Shown: positions 46,569 to 60,000, numbered from the stretch's first letter. The stretch: 64,000 bases of DNA from Stutzerimonas stutzeri (GCA_901420285.1 CABDVE010000001.1:1736001-1800000); one strand, 5' to 3'. The notes: generated by a model not told the origin, from the letters alone. Numbers and translations: made by a program.

Positions 46569-46640
46569 ATAGCCATAAAATACCGCAACATTTCCCGAGT
46601 ACCTAAACCGGAGCAAACTTAAAACGGATTTTATGGCTAT
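46569..46640 (-). other. Long-range inverted repeat between ptsH and ptsI
   Basis: ATAGCCATAAAAT (46569-46581) and ATTTTATGGCTAT (46628-46640) are perfect 13-bp inverses 46 bases apart, in the 121-base gap between the two genes. Confidence 0.65.
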
Positions 46641-46648
46641 ATTCAAAA

Positions 46649-46906
46649 TTATTCTAAAGTTGGAATTAATGCGACTAAATGCTCGACAGCTTGTTGTTCG
46701 TCTTCACCGTCTGCAGAAATAGTGATCACCGTCCCTTGCGTTAAACCCAAAGTTTGTAACTTAAACAAACTTTTCGCACTTGCACTTTTCCCTGCGGATG
46801 TCACAGTGATATCAGAAACAAAGCCTTTTGCTTCTTTGACAAATTGTGCAGCCGGACGAGTATGCAAACCGTTAGGAGCTGTTATTTCGACATCTTTTGA
46901 AAACAT
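46649..46906 (-). CDS. ptsH: PTS phosphocarrier protein HPr
   Basis: 85 residues. The active site is [15 protein letters not shown] with His15; the regulatory serine region is [13 protein letters not shown]. HPr passes phosphate from enzyme I to EIIA proteins. It is first gene of ptsH-ptsI-crr, preceded by GAGGTAAC. Confidence 0.97.
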   Translation of the reverse strand: MFSKDVEITAPNGLHTRPAAQFVKEAKGFVSDITVTSAGKSASAKSLFKLQTLGLTQGTVITISADGEDEQQAVEHLVALIPTLE

Positions 46907-47084
46907 ATGTTACCTCTATTTAGTAATTGTTTAATTTTAAAATAGCCAGATTCAAAAAACCCGCGATAGTATCCTTGCTAAAGACTAAATAATCAAGGAA
47001 AAACGGGAAAAAAACTTGCGTTATGTCGTAAAAACAGAAGTATTCCTATATGTCCAAATGTTATCTTATTTACATGAAATTGAA

Positions 47085-48125
47085 TTAAAGCGTAGAAAAA
47101 TGTCGTTGTGATTTGGTTTCCGATAAACTCGCTATGAGCTTATGATAATTATCATAACGAACTGAAGAGATACGCCCCGCCGCTACTGCATCGCGTAATG
47201 CACAGCCGGGATCATTCAAATGTTTGCAATCGCGAAATTTACAGGTGCCAAGCACATATTGAAATTCGCGGTAACCTTTAGTAATTTGCTCCGCATCCAA
47301 ATGCCACAAACCGAATTCACGAATGCCCGGCGAATCAATCAAATTCCCGCCTTGCGGTAAATGGTATAAACGAGAAGAGGTCGTCGTGTGTTGACCTAAA
47401 CCCGAAGTTTCGCTAATGCTTCCCACCACCGCATTCACGGACGGCAAAATGCGATTGATTAAGCTGGATTTCCCTACGCCCGATTGCCCAACGAAGATTG
47501 ATGTGCCTTCACTTAAAAGCGCACTCAGTTTTTCCATATTTTTTCCGTTTTGCGCAGAAATAATCATCGTTTGGTAACCGATATCGCGGTAAATTTGCAG
47601 TTGCCCTTCCACTTCCTTTTCTTGCTGTTGCGACAACAAATCACCTTTATTGACGACAATCAGCGGTTCAATGCGGGCGGTTTCACATACCACAAGATAG
47701 CGATCAATAATATTCAAAGAAAGCGCAGGCAACATGGCGGAAACGATAATAATGCGGTCGATATTCGCCGCAATCGGTTTCAAGCCGTCATAATAATCAG
47801 GACGTGCGATTTCATTACGACGCGGATGAATTGCCTCAATTACACCGCTGACACCTTGTAATTGTTGATTGCCTTTACGCCACACTACATGATCGCCCAC
47901 CACCACGCCTGATAAAGCACGACGCAAATTACAACGATAAACCTCGCCTTGCACATTTTCTACATCCGCATGCGCGGAATAACGCGTCACCACAATGCCT
48001 TCTTGCGACTCGCCGAGCATTTCGTCTTGCCATTCAATGTCCTTTCTTTTATGACGATGCAAGGTTTTGGCGTTGTTAGCTTGAATACGGCGGGTTTGGT
48101 TTTGGGTAAGTTTACGTTTAGCCAT
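47085..48125 (-). CDS. rsgA: Ribosome small-subunit biogenesis GTPase RsgA
   Basis: 346 residues. An N-terminal OB domain ([21 protein letters not shown]) is followed by a circularly permuted GTPase order: G4 VVNKGDLLS, then P-loop [14 protein letters not shown], then [11 protein letters not shown]. The C-terminal zinc knuckle is [14 protein letters not shown]. It acts in late 30S maturation. Divergent from orn, with 69 bases between that contain a classical uptake signal (48127). Confidence 0.95.
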   Translation of the reverse strand: MAKRKLTQNQTRRIQANNAKTLHRHKRKDIEWQDEMLGESQEGIVVTRYSAHADVENVQGEVYRCNLRRALSGVVVGDHVVWRKGNQQLQGVSGVIEAIHPRRNEIARPDYYDGLKPIAANIDRIIIVSAMLPALSLNIIDRYLVVCETARIEPLIVVNKGDLLSQQQEKEVEGQLQIYRDIGYQTMIISAQNGKNMEKLSALLSEGTSIFVGQSGVGKSSLINRILPSVNAVVGSISETSGLGQHTTTSSRLYHLPQGGNLIDSPGIREFGLWHLDAEQITKGYREFQYVLGTCKFRDCKHLNDPGCALRDAVAAGRISSVRYDNYHKLIASLSETKSQRHFSTL

Positions 48126-48194
48126 AAAAGTGCGGTCGTTTTCTGCGAAGTTTCTGCTAAAATGAAAAAAATTTCACATAGGATACCTTATATT

Positions 48195-48743
48195 ATGCAA
48201 TTAGATAAACAAAATCTGATTTGGCTCGACTTAGAAATGACGGGCTTAGATCCGGAAAAAGAACGTATTATTGAAATTGCCACCATCATCACCGATAAAA
48301 ATCTCAACATTCTGGCAGAAGGCCCTGTCTTGGCGGTGCATCAAAGTGACGAATTGCTAGGCAAAATGTCTGATTGGTGCGTGAAAACGCACACGGCGAA
48401 CGGCCTGGTGGAACGTGTCAAAGCCAGCAAACTCACCGAACGAGCAGCGGAATTACAAACCTTAGATTTTTTAAAACGCTGGGTGCCGAAAGGCGCATCG
48501 CCGATTTGCGGCAACAGCATCGCGCAAGATAAGCGTTTTTTATATCAATATATGCCGGATTTGGCGGATTATTTTCATTATCGCCATATCGATGTCAGCA
48601 CCTTGAAAGAACTTGCTGCCCGTTGGAAACCGGAAGTATTGGAAGGATTCCAAAAAGGCAACACGCACTTGGCTCTGGACGATATTCGCGAATCCATCAA
48701 AGAACTCGCTTATTATCGCGATCATTTCATCAAATTGGATTAA
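48195..48743 (+). CDS. orn: Oligoribonuclease
   Basis: 182 residues starting [20 protein letters not shown]. It belongs to the DEDDh exonuclease family: [17 protein letters not shown] and [10 protein letters not shown]. It degrades short oligoribonucleotides such as pGpG to mononucleotides. The start at 48195 is the family start; the frame extends upstream across rsgA without support. Confidence 0.96.
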   Translation: MQLDKQNLIWLDLEMTGLDPEKERIIEIATIITDKNLNILAEGPVLAVHQSDELLGKMSDWCVKTHTANGLVERVKASKLTERAAELQTLDFLKRWVPKGASPICGNSIAQDKRFLYQYMPDLADYFHYRHIDVSTLKELAARWKPEVLEGFQKGNTHLALDDIRESIKELAYYRDHFIKLD

Positions 48744-48779
48744 AACTTCGCCAAGCGGCGCATTTTACAAATTTTGCCC

Positions 48780-48807
48780 TTGCAAGGCATTAAAATATTC
48801 GTATAAT
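48780..48807 (+). promoter_or_regulatory. Promoter of the tRNA-Gly genes
   Basis: TTGCAA (48780-48785), 16 bases, then TATAAT (48802-48807), followed by the GC-rich discriminator GTCGCCCC typical of stringently controlled stable RNA promoters. Confidence 0.8.
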
Positions 48808-48833
48808 GTCGCCCCATTCACTGATGTGAATTT

Positions 48834-48909
<76 letters not shown>

Positions 48910-48924
48910 ATTTTCACACTCAAT

Positions 48925-49000
<76 letters not shown>

Positions 49001-49003
49001 AAT

Positions 49004-49036
49004 TCACAATCCGTTGCAAAAGCAGCGGATTTTTTA
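49004..49036 (+). terminator. Terminator after tRNA-Gly pair
   Basis: AATCCGTTGC-AAAA-GCAGCGGATT followed by TTTTATT. Confidence 0.8.
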
Positions 49037-49119
49037 TTTATGCCAAAAGAGAAAATGCTTTTAGGCGACTTATGAAACAGTGCGGCGATAGCTTGAGGCA
49101 GAAATTACCCTTCCAAAAT

Positions 49120-49153
49120 AGCACCGCATTGAAGCCGCCTCCAATGCGGTGCT
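49120..49153. repeat. Inverted pair of CAATGCGGTGCT motifs
   Basis: AGCACCGCATTG (49120-49131) and CAATGCGGTGCT (49142-49153), extended by AAAAT and ATT, form a hairpin between the tRNA genes and tsaE. The surrounding 300 bases (49001-49300) hold nothing else recognisable apart from the terminator. Confidence 0.9.
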
Positions 49154-49309
49154 ATTCTTTGACACAAGCCAACGCTTTGATCGACAGGCGTTTTGTCAAT
49201 TTACCACAGCATACCGGCAAATAGCCGTTCTCACCAAAATCCGTTTCGCGAAAACGCCTAAAATGGGGTAAAATCTCGCACCGTTTTAACGCTAATCAAT
49301 ATGATAACT

Positions 49310-49780
49310 ATGCTCGAATCAACCCGTTATATTCCTGATGAATCCACCATGCTCCGTTTCGGCAAAAAGTTGGCCGAAAATATTTTACAAGTCCAAGCAA
49401 ATCGCGCCGTAATTTTATATTTCAACGGCGATTTAGGCGCCGGCAAAACCACACTTACACGCGGTATGGTGCAAGGTTTGGGGCATCAAGGCAAGGTGAA
49501 AAGTCCGACTTATACTTTAGTGGAGGAATACAACGTCGCCGGCAAAATGATTTACCATTTCGATTTATATCGTCTCGCCGATCCGGAGGAATTGGAATTT
49601 ATGGGCATTCGCGACTATTTCGCCAAAGACTGCATTTGTCTGATCGAATGGCCGGAAAAAGGCGAAGGGTTGCTTCCACCGGCAGATTTATCGATCAATA
49701 TCGATTATTACGATGATGCGCGCAACATTACGCTCATCGCGCAAACCACATTGGGCGAACAAATTCTTCGCCGGCTATAA
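49310..49780 (+). CDS. tsaE: tRNA threonylcarbamoyladenosine biosynthesis ATPase TsaE
   Basis: 156 residues starting [18 protein letters not shown]. The P-loop is [20 protein letters not shown], followed by [21 protein letters not shown] and CLIEWPEKG. TsaE powers the TsaBD complex that makes t6A37 in tRNA. An in-frame ATG nine bases earlier (49301) is an equally possible start; 49310 gives the length of H. influenzae TsaE as I remember it. First gene of tsaE-amiB-mutL-miaA-glnE. Confidence 0.93.
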   Translation: MLESTRYIPDESTMLRFGKKLAENILQVQANRAVILYFNGDLGAGKTTLTRGMVQGLGHQGKVKSPTYTLVEEYNVAGKMIYHFDLYRLADPEELEFMGIRDYFAKDCICLIEWPEKGEGLLPPADLSINIDYYDDARNITLIAQTTLGEQILRRL

Positions 49781-49796
49781 CTCTTACACATTGCAC

Positions 49797-51080
49797 ATGA
49801 AAGCAAAATTTTTGTTTCTTTTCGGGATATTTTCCTTTTTTTCAACCGTGCTTTTTCCCACATCGGTTTTTGCGGCGCCTTGGATAATCGCCATTGACCC
49901 CGGCCACGGCGGCAAAGATCCGGGCGCTGTCGGACGCAATTTAGGCATTTACGAAAAAAATGTTACGCTTTCTATTGCGCGCGAACTGAAAGCTTTATTG
50001 GATAAAGACCCCAATTTTCGCGGTGTATTAACACGCAACGGCGATTACTATATTTCCGTACCTGAACGCTCGGAAATCGCACGCAAATTTAAAGCCAATT
50101 ATTTGGTTTCCATTCATGCCGATTCGTCGTTAAATCCGAACCAACGCGGTGCTTCCGTTTGGGTGCTTTCCAATCGCCGCGCAAACGATGAAATGGGGCA
50201 ATGGTTGGAAGACGACGAAAAACGCTCCGAACTATTAGGCGGTGCGGGCAAAGTGCTTTCACATAACAATGACAAATATTTAGATCAAACCGTATTAGAT
50301 TTGCAATTCGGCCACAGCCAGCGCACCGGTTACGAAATCGGTAGAAATATTTTGCGCCGCTTCGCCAAAGTGACGACCTTAAGTCGCAGCACGCCGCAGC
50401 ACGCCAGTCTCGGCGTATTGCGTTCACCGGACATTCCGTCAGTGTTGGTGGAAACCGGTTTTTTATCCAACGCGGAAGAAGAACAAAAACTCAATTCGCC
50501 GGCCTATCGGCGCCGCATCGCCTATATGATTTACGAGGGATTGGTAGCCTATCGCAACGGCAATTTAAAATCCGTCGTCACCTTTGAACAGGAAAACGCA
50601 GATAAAGACACCAACAAGTTATCGGTGAAAGACAGCTTAATCCGTCATAAAGTGAAAAACGGTGAAAGCCTCGGTAGTCTCGCCAATAAATATGACGTCA
50701 AAACGGCGGACATCATTGCCCTTAATAAACTTAAACGTAAAGAGTTGTGGATTGGCGAAACTATAAAAATTCCGGACAATGGCAAAAATCAGAAAGCCGT
50801 CGAAGCTAAAACGGTCGAACCTAAAAAAGTAGAAAATAATAAAGTAGAAAACGCCAAACCGGCCGATAAAAAAAGCGATAATAAGCCTGCTAAAAGCGAT
50901 AAGAAAACTGACCCGAAAAAAGGCGAAATTCCGCTTTATCACATTGTCCAAAAAGACCAAACGATTTACGCGATTTCCCGTGAATACAACATCCCGGTGA
51001 ATCAAATTTTAAAACTCAACCCTAAATTGAAAGACGGTAAAGTCCTTACCGGACAAAAAATTAAGTTAAGAGAAAAATAA
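49797..51080 (+). CDS. amiB: N-acetylmuramoyl-L-alanine amidase AmiB with LysM domains
   Basis: 427 residues. A signal peptide ([20 protein letters not shown]... SVFA) is followed by the Amidase_3 domain with zinc ligands in [17 protein letters not shown] and [10 protein letters not shown]. Two LysM peptidoglycan-binding repeats flank a Lys-rich low-complexity linker ([19 protein letters not shown] and [19 protein letters not shown]). It splits septal peptidoglycan. The stop TAA shares its last base with the mutL ATG. Confidence 0.95.
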   Translation: MKAKFLFLFGIFSFFSTVLFPTSVFAAPWIIAIDPGHGGKDPGAVGRNLGIYEKNVTLSIARELKALLDKDPNFRGVLTRNGDYYISVPERSEIARKFKANYLVSIHADSSLNPNQRGASVWVLSNRRANDEMGQWLEDDEKRSELLGGAGKVLSHNNDKYLDQTVLDLQFGHSQRTGYEIGRNILRRFAKVTTLSRSTPQHASLGVLRSPDIPSVLVETGFLSNAEEEQKLNSPAYRRRIAYMIYEGLVAYRNGNLKSVVTFEQENADKDTNKLSVKDSLIRHKVKNGESLGSLANKYDVKTADIIALNKLKRKELWIGETIKIPDNGKNQKAVEAKTVEPKKVENNKVENAKPADKKSDNKPAKSDKKTDPKKGEIPLYHIVQKDQTIYAISREYNIPVNQILKLNPKLKDGKVLTGQKIKLREK

Positions 51081-53029
51081 TGGCGATTAAAATTCTTTCC
51101 CCGCAACTGGCCAACCAAATTGCCGCCGGCGAAGTTGTGGAACGCCCGGCCTCCGTAGTGAAAGAATTGCTGGAAAACAGTCTTGATGCGGGCGCCAACA
51201 AAATCCAAGTGGACATTGAAAACGGCGGCGCCGGCTTAATCCGTATTCGTGACAACGGCTGCGGCATTCCCAAAGATGAACTTGAACTTGCCTTGGCGCG
51301 CCACGCCACCAGTAAAATCGCCGATCTTGACGATCTCGAAATGATTTTAAGTTTAGGCTTTCGCGGCGAGGCATTGGCCAGTATCAGTTCTGTTTCGCGT
51401 TTAACGCTAACTTCACGAACCGCCGAACAAACGGAAGCCTGGCAAGTTTATGCCCAAGGACGCGAGATGGAAACCACGGTCAAACCGGCCTCGCATCCTG
51501 TCGGCACCACGGTGGAAGTCGCTAATTTATTTTTCAATACGCCGGCGCGACGCAAATTTTTACGTGCCGATAAAACTGAATTCGCGCATATTGACGAAGT
51601 TATTCGTCGCATCGCCTTGGCGAAATTCAATATTGCCCTCACTTTAACGCACAACGGCAAAATCGTGCGCCAATATCGTCAAGCTGCCGATCTGCCACAG
51701 CAACTTAAACGCATCAGCGCCATTTGTGGCGAGGATTTTGTTAAAAATGCGTTACGCATTGATTGGAAGCACGACGATTTGCATCTTTCCGGTTGGCTCG
51801 CCGCGCCGAATTTTCATCGTTCGCAAAATGATTTGAGCTATTGCTATATCAATGGTCGCATGGTGCGCGACAAAGTGATTATGCACGCCATTCGTCAGGC
51901 TTACGCCGAACATTTACCGAATGACGCCTATCCGGCCTTCGTTTTATTTATCGATCTCAATCCGCACGAAGTGGACGTAAACGTACATCCGACCAAACAT
52001 GAAGTGCGTTTTCACCAACCGCGCTTAATTCACGATTTTATCTATGAAGGCGTGAGCCATGCACTAAATAGCCAAGCACTAAATAACCCGGCACAAATGC
52101 AATTTCAAGCGCCCGAAAATACGCCCTCCAATGCGGTGCTAAATCGGAACCTCAATGAAATTCACGAACCGCTGCCGAGTTATGAGGCTTCTCGGCCGAA
52201 CAAACCGAATCGCGCGGCCGCCGGACAAAATATGTTTGCACCTAACCCGCTGCCGACGGAAAAAAACGCGCAAATTTCGCCGCATTTTTCGACCGACGAC
52301 GGCAACTCGTCTCACCCGATGCTTGAAGGTTATCGCGACTACCGCGCGCATTATCGTACGGGACAACCAGGCAAAATCGAACAGAAATTATACGGCGAAT
52401 TGCTGGGCGGAAAAGCTGCTTCAAGCCACATCATCGAGCCGTCCGCCCCTTCTTTTTCCCCCGCGCCACCGGCTTTTAGCGCGACGGAAACCGACCTCAA
52501 AACACAACCGCATCTTCGCGCACTCGCATTAATCGAAAATCGCGCCTTGCTGCTGCAGCAGCAACAAGATTTCTTCTTGCTGTCATTAGAAAAATTGCAA
52601 CGACTGCAATGGAAATTAGCGCTTCAACAAACACCTGTCGAACAGCAACCGTTGCTGATTCCCATTGTATTTCGCTTAACCGAAACACAATTTAATCGCT
52701 GGGAAAAACAACGTGAAGATTTCACCCGCGCCGGCTTTGAATTCATCGCCAACCACGCGCAACGCCGCTTAACGCTCAATCGAGTGCCAAGCCTATTGCG
52801 CGCGCAAAATCTGCAAAAATGCATAACGGCGCTACTTTCCGACGAACAACACAGCACATCATTTTTGAGTGCCCTTTGCACCCAACTAGAAAGCAAAAAC
52901 TGCAGTGCGCTTGCCGATGCGGTGAAATTATTAAGCGACACGGAATTATGTTTAACTAACGCCAACCGCAACGAATTTAACGCCTTGCTCAAACCGCTTC
53001 ACTGGCAGCCTTTATTAGATGAGTTATAA
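51080..53029 (+). CDS. mutL: DNA mismatch repair protein MutL
   Basis: 649 residues. GHKL ATPase motifs: [29 protein letters not shown] and [13 protein letters not shown] followed by [11 protein letters not shown] long variable linker (about 330-450) precedes the C-terminal dimerisation domain. The endonuclease motif DQHA of nuclease-type MutL is not seen, as in MutH-dependent species. The linker contains [10 protein letters not shown], encoded through a dispersed motif (52129). Confidence 0.95.
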   Translation: MAIKILSPQLANQIAAGEVVERPASVVKELLENSLDAGANKIQVDIENGGAGLIRIRDNGCGIPKDELELALARHATSKIADLDDLEMILSLGFRGEALASISSVSRLTLTSRTAEQTEAWQVYAQGREMETTVKPASHPVGTTVEVANLFFNTPARRKFLRADKTEFAHIDEVIRRIALAKFNIALTLTHNGKIVRQYRQAADLPQQLKRISAICGEDFVKNALRIDWKHDDLHLSGWLAAPNFHRSQNDLSYCYINGRMVRDKVIMHAIRQAYAEHLPNDAYPAFVLFIDLNPHEVDVNVHPTKHEVRFHQPRLIHDFIYEGVSHALNSQALNNPAQMQFQAPENTPSNAVLNRNLNEIHEPLPSYEASRPNKPNRAAAGQNMFAPNPLPTEKNAQISPHFSTDDGNSSHPMLEGYRDYRAHYRTGQPGKIEQKLYGELLGGKAASSHIIEPSAPSFSPAPPAFSATETDLKTQPHLRALALIENRALLLQQQQDFFLLSLEKLQRLQWKLALQQTPVEQQPLLIPIVFRLTETQFNRWEKQREDFTRAGFEFIANHAQRRLTLNRVPSLLRAQNLQKCITALLSDEQHSTSFLSALCTQLESKNCSALADAVKLLSDTELCLTNANRNEFNALLKPLHWQPLLDEL

Positions 53030-53965
53030 ATGAAACCGACCGCAATTTTTTTAATGGGCCCGACAGCATCCGGCAAAACCGATTTGGCCATTCGACTGCG
53101 CAGCCAATTACCGGTAGAAGTGATTAGCGTTGATTCCGCGCTGATTTATAAAGGCATGGACATCGGCACTGCCAAGCCTTCCAAACAAGAGTTGATACGA
53201 GCACCGCATCGACTTATCGATATTTTAGATCCTGCCGAAAGTTATTCTGCGATGAATTTCCGCGATGACGCACTGCGCGAAATGGCACAAATTAGTGCGC
53301 AAGGCAAAATTCCGCTTCTGGTCGGCGGCACCATGCTGTATTACAAAGCCTTAATTGAAGGGCTTTCGCCGTTACCTTCTGCCGATGAACGCGTGCGTGC
53401 CGAAATCGAACGAAATGCAGCGCAACAAGGCTGGGCAGCCTTGCATCAAGAACTGGCGAAAATCGACCCGATATCTGCCCGTCGTATCAATCCGAACGAT
53501 TCGCAACGGATTAATCGCGCCTTGGAAGTGTTTTACATCAGCGGCAAAACCCTCACGCAACTGACTGCAGAAAAAGGCGAAGGCTTACCTTATGACGTGT
53601 TGCAATTTGCTATTGCGCCGCAAGATCGCCGGCTGTTACACGACCGCATTGAACAGCGCTTTCACCGAATGATCGAACTCGGTTTTCAACAAGAAGTGGA
53701 AAAACTTTACGCGCGCGACGATTTGCATATTAATTTGCCTTCCATTCGTTGTGTAGGTTATCGCCAAATGTGGGAATATTTGCAAGGCGATTACGGACAT
53801 GACGAAATGGTTTTTCGCGGCATTTGCGCCACCCGCCAACTCGCCAAGCGCCAAATAACTTGGTTGCGCGGTTGGCAAACGCCGCTGCACTGGCTCGACA
53901 GTTTGCAACCGAAAGCGGCTGAAGAAAGTGTGCTACGCAGCTTAGACGAACATCAAAAAGGTTAA
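53030..53965 (+). CDS. miaA: tRNA dimethylallyltransferase MiaA
   Basis: 311 residues. P-loop [31 protein letters not shown], and the conserved [30 protein letters not shown] and [15 protein letters not shown]. It attaches an isopentenyl group to A37 of tRNAs reading UNN codons. Its start codon directly follows the mutL stop. Confidence 0.97.
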   Translation: MKPTAIFLMGPTASGKTDLAIRLRSQLPVEVISVDSALIYKGMDIGTAKPSKQELIRAPHRLIDILDPAESYSAMNFRDDALREMAQISAQGKIPLLVGGTMLYYKALIEGLSPLPSADERVRAEIERNAAQQGWAALHQELAKIDPISARRINPNDSQRINRALEVFYISGKTLTQLTAEKGEGLPYDVLQFAIAPQDRRLLHDRIEQRFHRMIELGFQQEVEKLYARDDLHINLPSIRCVGYRQMWEYLQGDYGHDEMVFRGICATRQLAKRQITWLRGWQTPLHWLDSLQPKAAEESVLRSLDEHQKG

Positions 53966-53968
53966 ATA

Positions 53969-56914
53969 ATGACCGTATTTTCCACCCTTATCGAACAAAA
54001 ACTCCACGCGCTCGGCACCCTTTTATGCCAATCTTTTCCCGAAATCGACGCGCATCAACTTAATCAACACATTCAACAATACGCTTTTGACGAAAATCAT
54101 CCTATGGGACGATTAGGCTATGCGGTGGCAATGTCCGATTTTATGGAAAACGTACTGCAAAAACAGCCACACCTGCTCGCGCAATGGTGGGAACACAGCC
54201 CGACTTTTGCCGCTTGCGACGAATATTCGACACGCTTAAATGCCCGACTGGCGACAGTCGCCAACAGCACCGCATTGAATAACGTCTTACGCGTATTTCG
54301 CAATACGGAAATGGCAAAACTGAGTTTTTGCCAAAGTTTAAACTTAGCGAGCGTAGAACAAATTTTCGTACGTCTTTCCCAACTGGCGGAAAGTCTGATT
54401 ATCGGCGCACGCGATTGGCTTTATCGGCAAGCCTGCGACGAAATGGGCGTGCCTGTGGACGGACAAGGCAACGCGCAGCAACTTTATATTCTCGGCATGG
54501 GAAAATTGGGCGGCTTTGAGCTAAATTTTTCTTCCGACATCGACCTGATTTTTACTTATCCTTCTCTCGGAGAGACCCGCATTGAAGGCACGAATGCCCG
54601 CAAGCCCGTTGATAATCACAAATTTTTTACCCGCCTCGGACAGCGTTTAATCAGCGCGCTGGATGAATTCACCCCTGACGGTTTCGTATATCGTACGGAT
54701 ATGCGGCTGCGTCCGTTCGGCGAGAGCGGCGCACTGGCGTTAAGTTTTGCCGCAATGGAGCAATATTATCAAGATCAAGGACGCGATTGGGAACGTTACG
54801 CAATGATTAAAAGTCGTGTTTTAGGTGCACAGGAAGGCGATCCGCATGTGGCTTATTTGCAAAAAATGCTGCGTCCTTTCGTTTATCGTCGTTATATCGA
54901 TTTCAGTGTGATCCAATCACTGCGCGAAATGAAAGGCAAAATCGAACGCGAAGTGCGCCGTCGTGGCTTAAAAGACAATATCAAACTCGGTGCGGGCGGT
55001 ATTCGCGAAGTGGAATTTATCGTGCAAGTGTTTCAATTGATTCGTGGCGGGCGGGAAATCGCTCTGCAACAGCCATCGTTGCTTAAATTATTACCGGAAA
55101 TTGCCCGACTCGGTTTGATTTCGCAGGTTCAATCTCAAGACTTGCGGGAAAGTTATCTTTTCCTACGTCGCGTGGAAAATGTGCTGCAAGCAATTAACGA
55201 CCGACAAACTCAAACGCTGCCGACAAACGATACGGATCGCCTTCGTTTAATTGAAAGCTGCCGCCGTTTTCGCTGTCTGGACGAGACGGGCAATGCAATG
55301 GAAAAAACCTATTTAATAAAAGATTGGCAAGATTTTTACCACATTTTGCAGCAAATACAGGGAAAAGTGCGGTCGATTTTCAAGGAACTCATCGGCAGCG
55401 AAGAAAGCGAGAATCCGAACACGGAGAATCAATGGCAAGATTTTCTCGAAGCGAATTTTGATGAAATCGAACAAATGTTAGCAGAAAGCGGTGTTCAGCC
55501 GGACTATCTGCACGAGATTCTGGAGCAATTGGCACAATTCAAAGAAAGTTTAAGCCGCCGTGCAATCGGCGCGCGCGGACGCGAAGTATTGGGGCATTTA
55601 ATGCCAACGCTTTTTTCCTTGATTTTTAAACAAGCACATTACCGCACTTTACTGCCGCGCATACTGCATATTATCGAGAAAATTTCCAGCCGCACCACTT
55701 ACCTCGAATTATTACAGGAAAACCCGCAAGCTTTGCGACAAGTGATCGATTTATGCGCACAATCTCAATTGGTCGCCGATCAATTAGCGCGGCATCCGAT
55801 TTTGCTGGACGAATTGCTAAATTCCGACAGTTTGCGCAATCCGTTGCCGTTTTCCCGCTATCCCGACGAACTGCAACAATATTTGTTGCGTCTGCCGCCT
55901 GACGATGAAGAACAATTTATTGATGCACTACGTCAATTCAAACAGGCGATTTTACTGCGCGTCGCCGCGGCGGATATTTTAGGTGCCTTGCCGGTGATGA
56001 AAGTGAGCGACCATCTCACTTATTTGGCAGAAGCCATTATTGAAGCGGTGGTTAATTTAGCTTGGAAACAGGTTTCCGCAAGATTTGGTACGCCTCAACA
56101 TTTGCAGGGTGAAGAAAAAGGATTTCTTGTAATCGGCTACGGCAAACTCGGCGGCATCGAATTAGGCTATAAATCAGACTTGGATTTGGTTTTTCTTTAT
56201 GACGCGATAGAAGGCGAAACCGTCGGCGGCAAAAAAGTCATCGACAGTAACCAGTTCTACCTCCGATTAGCTCAAAAAATCGTCAGCATTTTTAGCCTTA
56301 ATACGAGCGCCGGCGTGCTGTACGAGGTGGATATGCGCTTACGGCCGTCCGGCGATGCCGGCTTGCTCGGTTGCTCGCTTAGCGCTTTTGAAAATTACCA
56401 ACTCAATGAAGCCTGGACCTGGGAAAAACAAGCTTTGGTGCGAAGCCGAGCGGTATTCGGTGAAAACGCGTTACGGGAAAAATTTGAAAATATTCGACAA
56501 CGAGTACTTTCCGCTCCGCGCGATATTGCCGAACTGAAACGAGATGTCACTGAAATGCGAGAAAAAATGTTTAGCCATTTGTCTCATTCTCAAACCAACG
56601 AATTTAATCTTAAAACCGATCGCGGTGGAATTACCGATATTGAGTTTATTGCACAATATTTAATGTTGGCGAACGCACCGCAAGATCCGAAGCTGACCAA
56701 ATGGTCGGATAACGTACGTATTTTTGACTCAATGGCGACGGCAAATATCATTAGCACAGAAGATTGCAATGCATTAAAGCAATGTTACGTGGATTTGCGC
56801 AATACCATTCACCATTTGAATTTATTAGGCAAGCCGCCCGTGGTCGCGCATTATGAATTTAGCAAAGAAAGGAAATTTATCCGCAATTTCTGGCAAAATT
56901 TATTTAATGCATAA
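53969..56914 (+). CDS. glnE: Glutamine synthetase adenylyltransferase/deadenylylase GlnE
   Basis: 981 residues. It has two nucleotidyltransferase domains with matching signatures: [20 protein letters not shown] (deadenylylase, N-terminal) and [20 protein letters not shown] (adenylylase, C-terminal). It controls glutamine synthetase by adenylylation in response to nitrogen status. ANSTALNNV near residue 100 is encoded by a dispersed motif (54265), in a loop of the N-terminal domain. Last gene of its operon; a motif hairpin follows. Confidence 0.96.
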   Translation: MTVFSTLIEQKLHALGTLLCQSFPEIDAHQLNQHIQQYAFDENHPMGRLGYAVAMSDFMENVLQKQPHLLAQWWEHSPTFAACDEYSTRLNARLATVANSTALNNVLRVFRNTEMAKLSFCQSLNLASVEQIFVRLSQLAESLIIGARDWLYRQACDEMGVPVDGQGNAQQLYILGMGKLGGFELNFSSDIDLIFTYPSLGETRIEGTNARKPVDNHKFFTRLGQRLISALDEFTPDGFVYRTDMRLRPFGESGALALSFAAMEQYYQDQGRDWERYAMIKSRVLGAQEGDPHVAYLQKMLRPFVYRRYIDFSVIQSLREMKGKIEREVRRRGLKDNIKLGAGGIREVEFIVQVFQLIRGGREIALQQPSLLKLLPEIARLGLISQVQSQDLRESYLFLRRVENVLQAINDRQTQTLPTNDTDRLRLIESCRRFRCLDETGNAMEKTYLIKDWQDFYHILQQIQGKVRSIFKELIGSEESENPNTENQWQDFLEANFDEIEQMLAESGVQPDYLHEILEQLAQFKESLSRRAIGARGREVLGHLMPTLFSLIFKQAHYRTLLPRILHIIEKISSRTTYLELLQENPQALRQVIDLCAQSQLVADQLARHPILLDELLNSDSLRNPLPFSRYPDELQQYLLRLPPDDEEQFIDALRQFKQAILLRVAAADILGALPVMKVSDHLTYLAEAIIEAVVNLAWKQVSARFGTPQHLQGEEKGFLVIGYGKLGGIELGYKSDLDLVFLYDAIEGETVGGKKVIDSNQFYLRLAQKIVSIFSLNTSAGVLYEVDMRLRPSGDAGLLGCSLSAFENYQLNEAWTWEKQALVRSRAVFGENALREKFENIRQRVLSAPRDIAELKRDVTEMREKMFSHLSHSQTNEFNLKTDRGGITDIEFIAQYLMLANAPQDPKLTKWSDNVRIFDSMATANIISTEDCNALKQCYVDLRNTIHHLNLLGKPPVVAHYEFSKERKFIRNFWQNLFNA

Positions 56915-56994
56915 CATAAAATCCGGCATAAGATTTCCAATCCGCAGAAACGCGCCGGACGATTGGTGAATCAAAACCATGCATCGGATATCAA

Positions 56995-57036
56995 AAATAG
57001 CACCGCATTGGAGGCCGTTCCAATGCGGTGCTATTT
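56995..57036. terminator. Inverted CAATGCGGTGCT motifs acting as convergent terminator of glnE and mfd
   Basis: AAATAGCACCGCATTGGA and TCCAATGCGGTGCTATTT (motif cores at 56999-57010 and 57021-57032) are perfect inverses around six bases, with A/T flanks on both sides, between two convergent genes. Confidence 0.85.
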
Positions 57037-57063
57037 CGAGAGTACAATAAAACCGAATGCAAG

Positions 57064-60000
57064 CTATTCGACTAACGTTTTCACTAATTCCACCACAAAT
57101 GCCAACCGCACGTTGCTTTCAGTCAAATCTTTTATAAACTTAAACTTCAGCGGCCCGTCAAAACGATACACAATCGGTTCTTTTTGAATCAACCGAATAA
57201 ATTTTTCCGGATCTACCTTAGCGCTCGGTGCAAATTCGATAAAACCGCCTTGCGTACCGGCGTCGATGCGCAATACCTTGAGCGGTGCAACCTGCAAACG
57301 CAATTCAGCGATTTGTAACAGATTTTTCGCTGCCTCCGGCAATAAACCGAAGCGGTCGATCAATTCCACTTTCAGCTCATCCAACTCTTGCTTACTGTCC
57401 GCGGCAGCAATGCGTTTATAGAAGGATAAACGCATATTCACGTCGCCTAAATAATCCTCCGGCAATAGCGCCGGAATGCGTAATTCAATGTCTGCGTGTT
57501 GCTGTGTCAATTCGTCCAACGATGGTTCACGCCCCTCTTTTAAGGCTTTCACCGCTGCGTCGAGCAATTCCATATAAAGCGAAAAACCGATGCTTTCAAT
57601 TTGACCGCTTTGTTCGTTACCAAGCAATTCGCCGGCGCCGCGAATTTCTAAATCGTGAGTGGCAAGAATAAAGCCGGCACCGAGATTATCCAGATTTTCC
57701 AACGCATCTAAACGACGCTCCGCATCTTTCGTCATCATTTTCGGGGGCGGTGTGAGCAAATATGCGTAGGCTTGATGATGAGAACGCCCTACCCGTCCGC
57801 GCAATTGATGCAACTGCGCCAAACCGAAGTGATCGGCTCGTTCAATAATGATGGTATTTGCAGTTGGCACGTCGATGCCGGTTTCGATAATCGTAGAACA
57901 CACTAGCACGTTATAACGTTGGTGATAGAAATCAGTCATTACGCGTTCCAGCTCGCGTTCACGCATTTGTCCGTGCCCGACGACAATGCGCGCTTCCGGC
58001 ACCAGTGCGGCAAGTTGTTCGGCAGTATTCTCAATACTCGCCACATCATTATGCAAATAATAAACCTGTCCGCCGCGCAGAATTTCGCGCAAAATTGCTT
58101 CACGTATTACGAGATCATCTTTTTGGCGCACGAAAGTTTTAATGCTCAAACGACGCGCCGGCGGCGTGGAAATAATCGAAAGATCACGAATGCCGTTCAT
58201 CGCCATATTCAACGTACGCGGAATCGGCGTCGCTGTGAGTGTGAGAATATCAATATTTGCCCGCAGCTGTTTGATTTTCTCTTTTTGTCCGACGCCAAAG
58301 CGGTGCTCTTCATCAATGATCAACAAGCCCAAATCACTAAATTTTACATCGGACTGAATTAATTTATGCGTGCCAATTAAAATATCCACTTTGCCTTCGG
58401 ATAAATTTTGCAGAATTTGTTTTTGTTCTTTGGTGGTTTTAAAACGAGAAAGCACTTCCACATTCACCGGTAAATTGGCGAAACGATCTTTGAAATTTTC
58501 GTAATGTTGTTGTGCCAACAGCGTGGTCGGCACCAATACGGCGACTTGTTTATGATTCATTACAGCTAAAAATGCGGCGCGCATCGCCACCTCGGTTTTG
58601 CCAAACCCCACATCGCCGCACACAAGGCGATCCATGGCTTTTGGTTGACACATATCCGAGAGCACCGCATTGATAGCCATTTCTTGATCATGGGTTTCTT
58701 CAAACGGGAAAGTCGCAGCAAATTGTTGAAATTCTTCACGATCATATTTGAATGCAAAGCCTTTCTTCGCCGCACGCTGCGCATACACATCCAGTAATTC
58801 CGCCGCCACATCGCGAATTTTCTCCGCCGCTTTTTGGCGCGATTTCGCCCAAGCCTCATTACCGAGTTTATGCAACGGCGCAGTTTCGTCCGAACCACCG
58901 ACATAACGGCTAATTAAATGCAGCGAAGTCACCGGTACGTAGAGTTTGGATTCATTCGCATAATTGAGCAGTAAATATTCCGCTTTAATACCGCCGGTAT
59001 CCAACGTTACCAAACCGCCGTAACGTCCCACGCCGTGATCCAAATGCACCACCGGTTGGCCGATTTTAAGTTCTACAAGATTGCGTACCAGCGTATCGGG
59101 ATTAACGCTTTTGCGTTTATCGCGGCTGCGTTGTTGCACGCGTTCACCAAGCAAATTCGCTTCGCCGATAATCGCAAGCGACGGCGTTTGTTCAATAATA
59201 AAACCTTGTTCGAGCGAACTTACCCACAGGCTAAATTTTTCTTGTTCTGCCTGATCAAGCGATTTTATTTGTTTCGGCTTGAGTTTTAACGGTGAAAGCA
59301 AATCCAGCAAGGTTTCGCGGCGCCCTTCCGTTTCCACGGAAAACAAAATATGGCCTTTAAATTGTTCGATAAATTGACGCAGTTGTCCAAGCGGTTCTTT
59401 TTGTTGCGATTGAATCGTCACTTCCGGCAATGCTGTTACCGGTAAATTTTTCTGGCGGACAGATGTGCGCACTTTTTCCGTTTTTAAGCTAATACGAGGA
59501 TAAGATTTGAGTTTGCGATTCACTTCATCGACATTCAGCCACAATTTTTGCGGAGCTAGCAACGGGCGCATTGGATCCGCTTTGCGCTGTTCATAACGCT
59601 GTGCCGCATCGCGATAAAAACGTTCCCCTTGCTCTTGATTACCTTCCATATCGATAAACAAAGTCTGCTGCGGCAAATAATCAAACAAGGTCGCCATTTC
59701 CGCAAAAAACAACGGTTGCCAATATTCGATACCGGAAATCAATGTGCCTTTAGTGATTTGTTGATAAATATGTTCCGGATCACGACGAATTTCGCCGAAA
59801 GTTTCTCGAAATTGTGCCCGGAAAAACTCGATGCCTTTATCGTCCGTTGGAAATTCATGCGCAGGCAATAAATTGACGGACTGAATTTCATCCAGCGTAC
59901 GCTGAGTATCCACGTCAAAGGTGCGGATAGAATCTATTTCGTCGTCAAAAAAATCTAACCGAAAAGGCTGCGCACTTCCCATTGGGAAAAGGTCCAGCAA

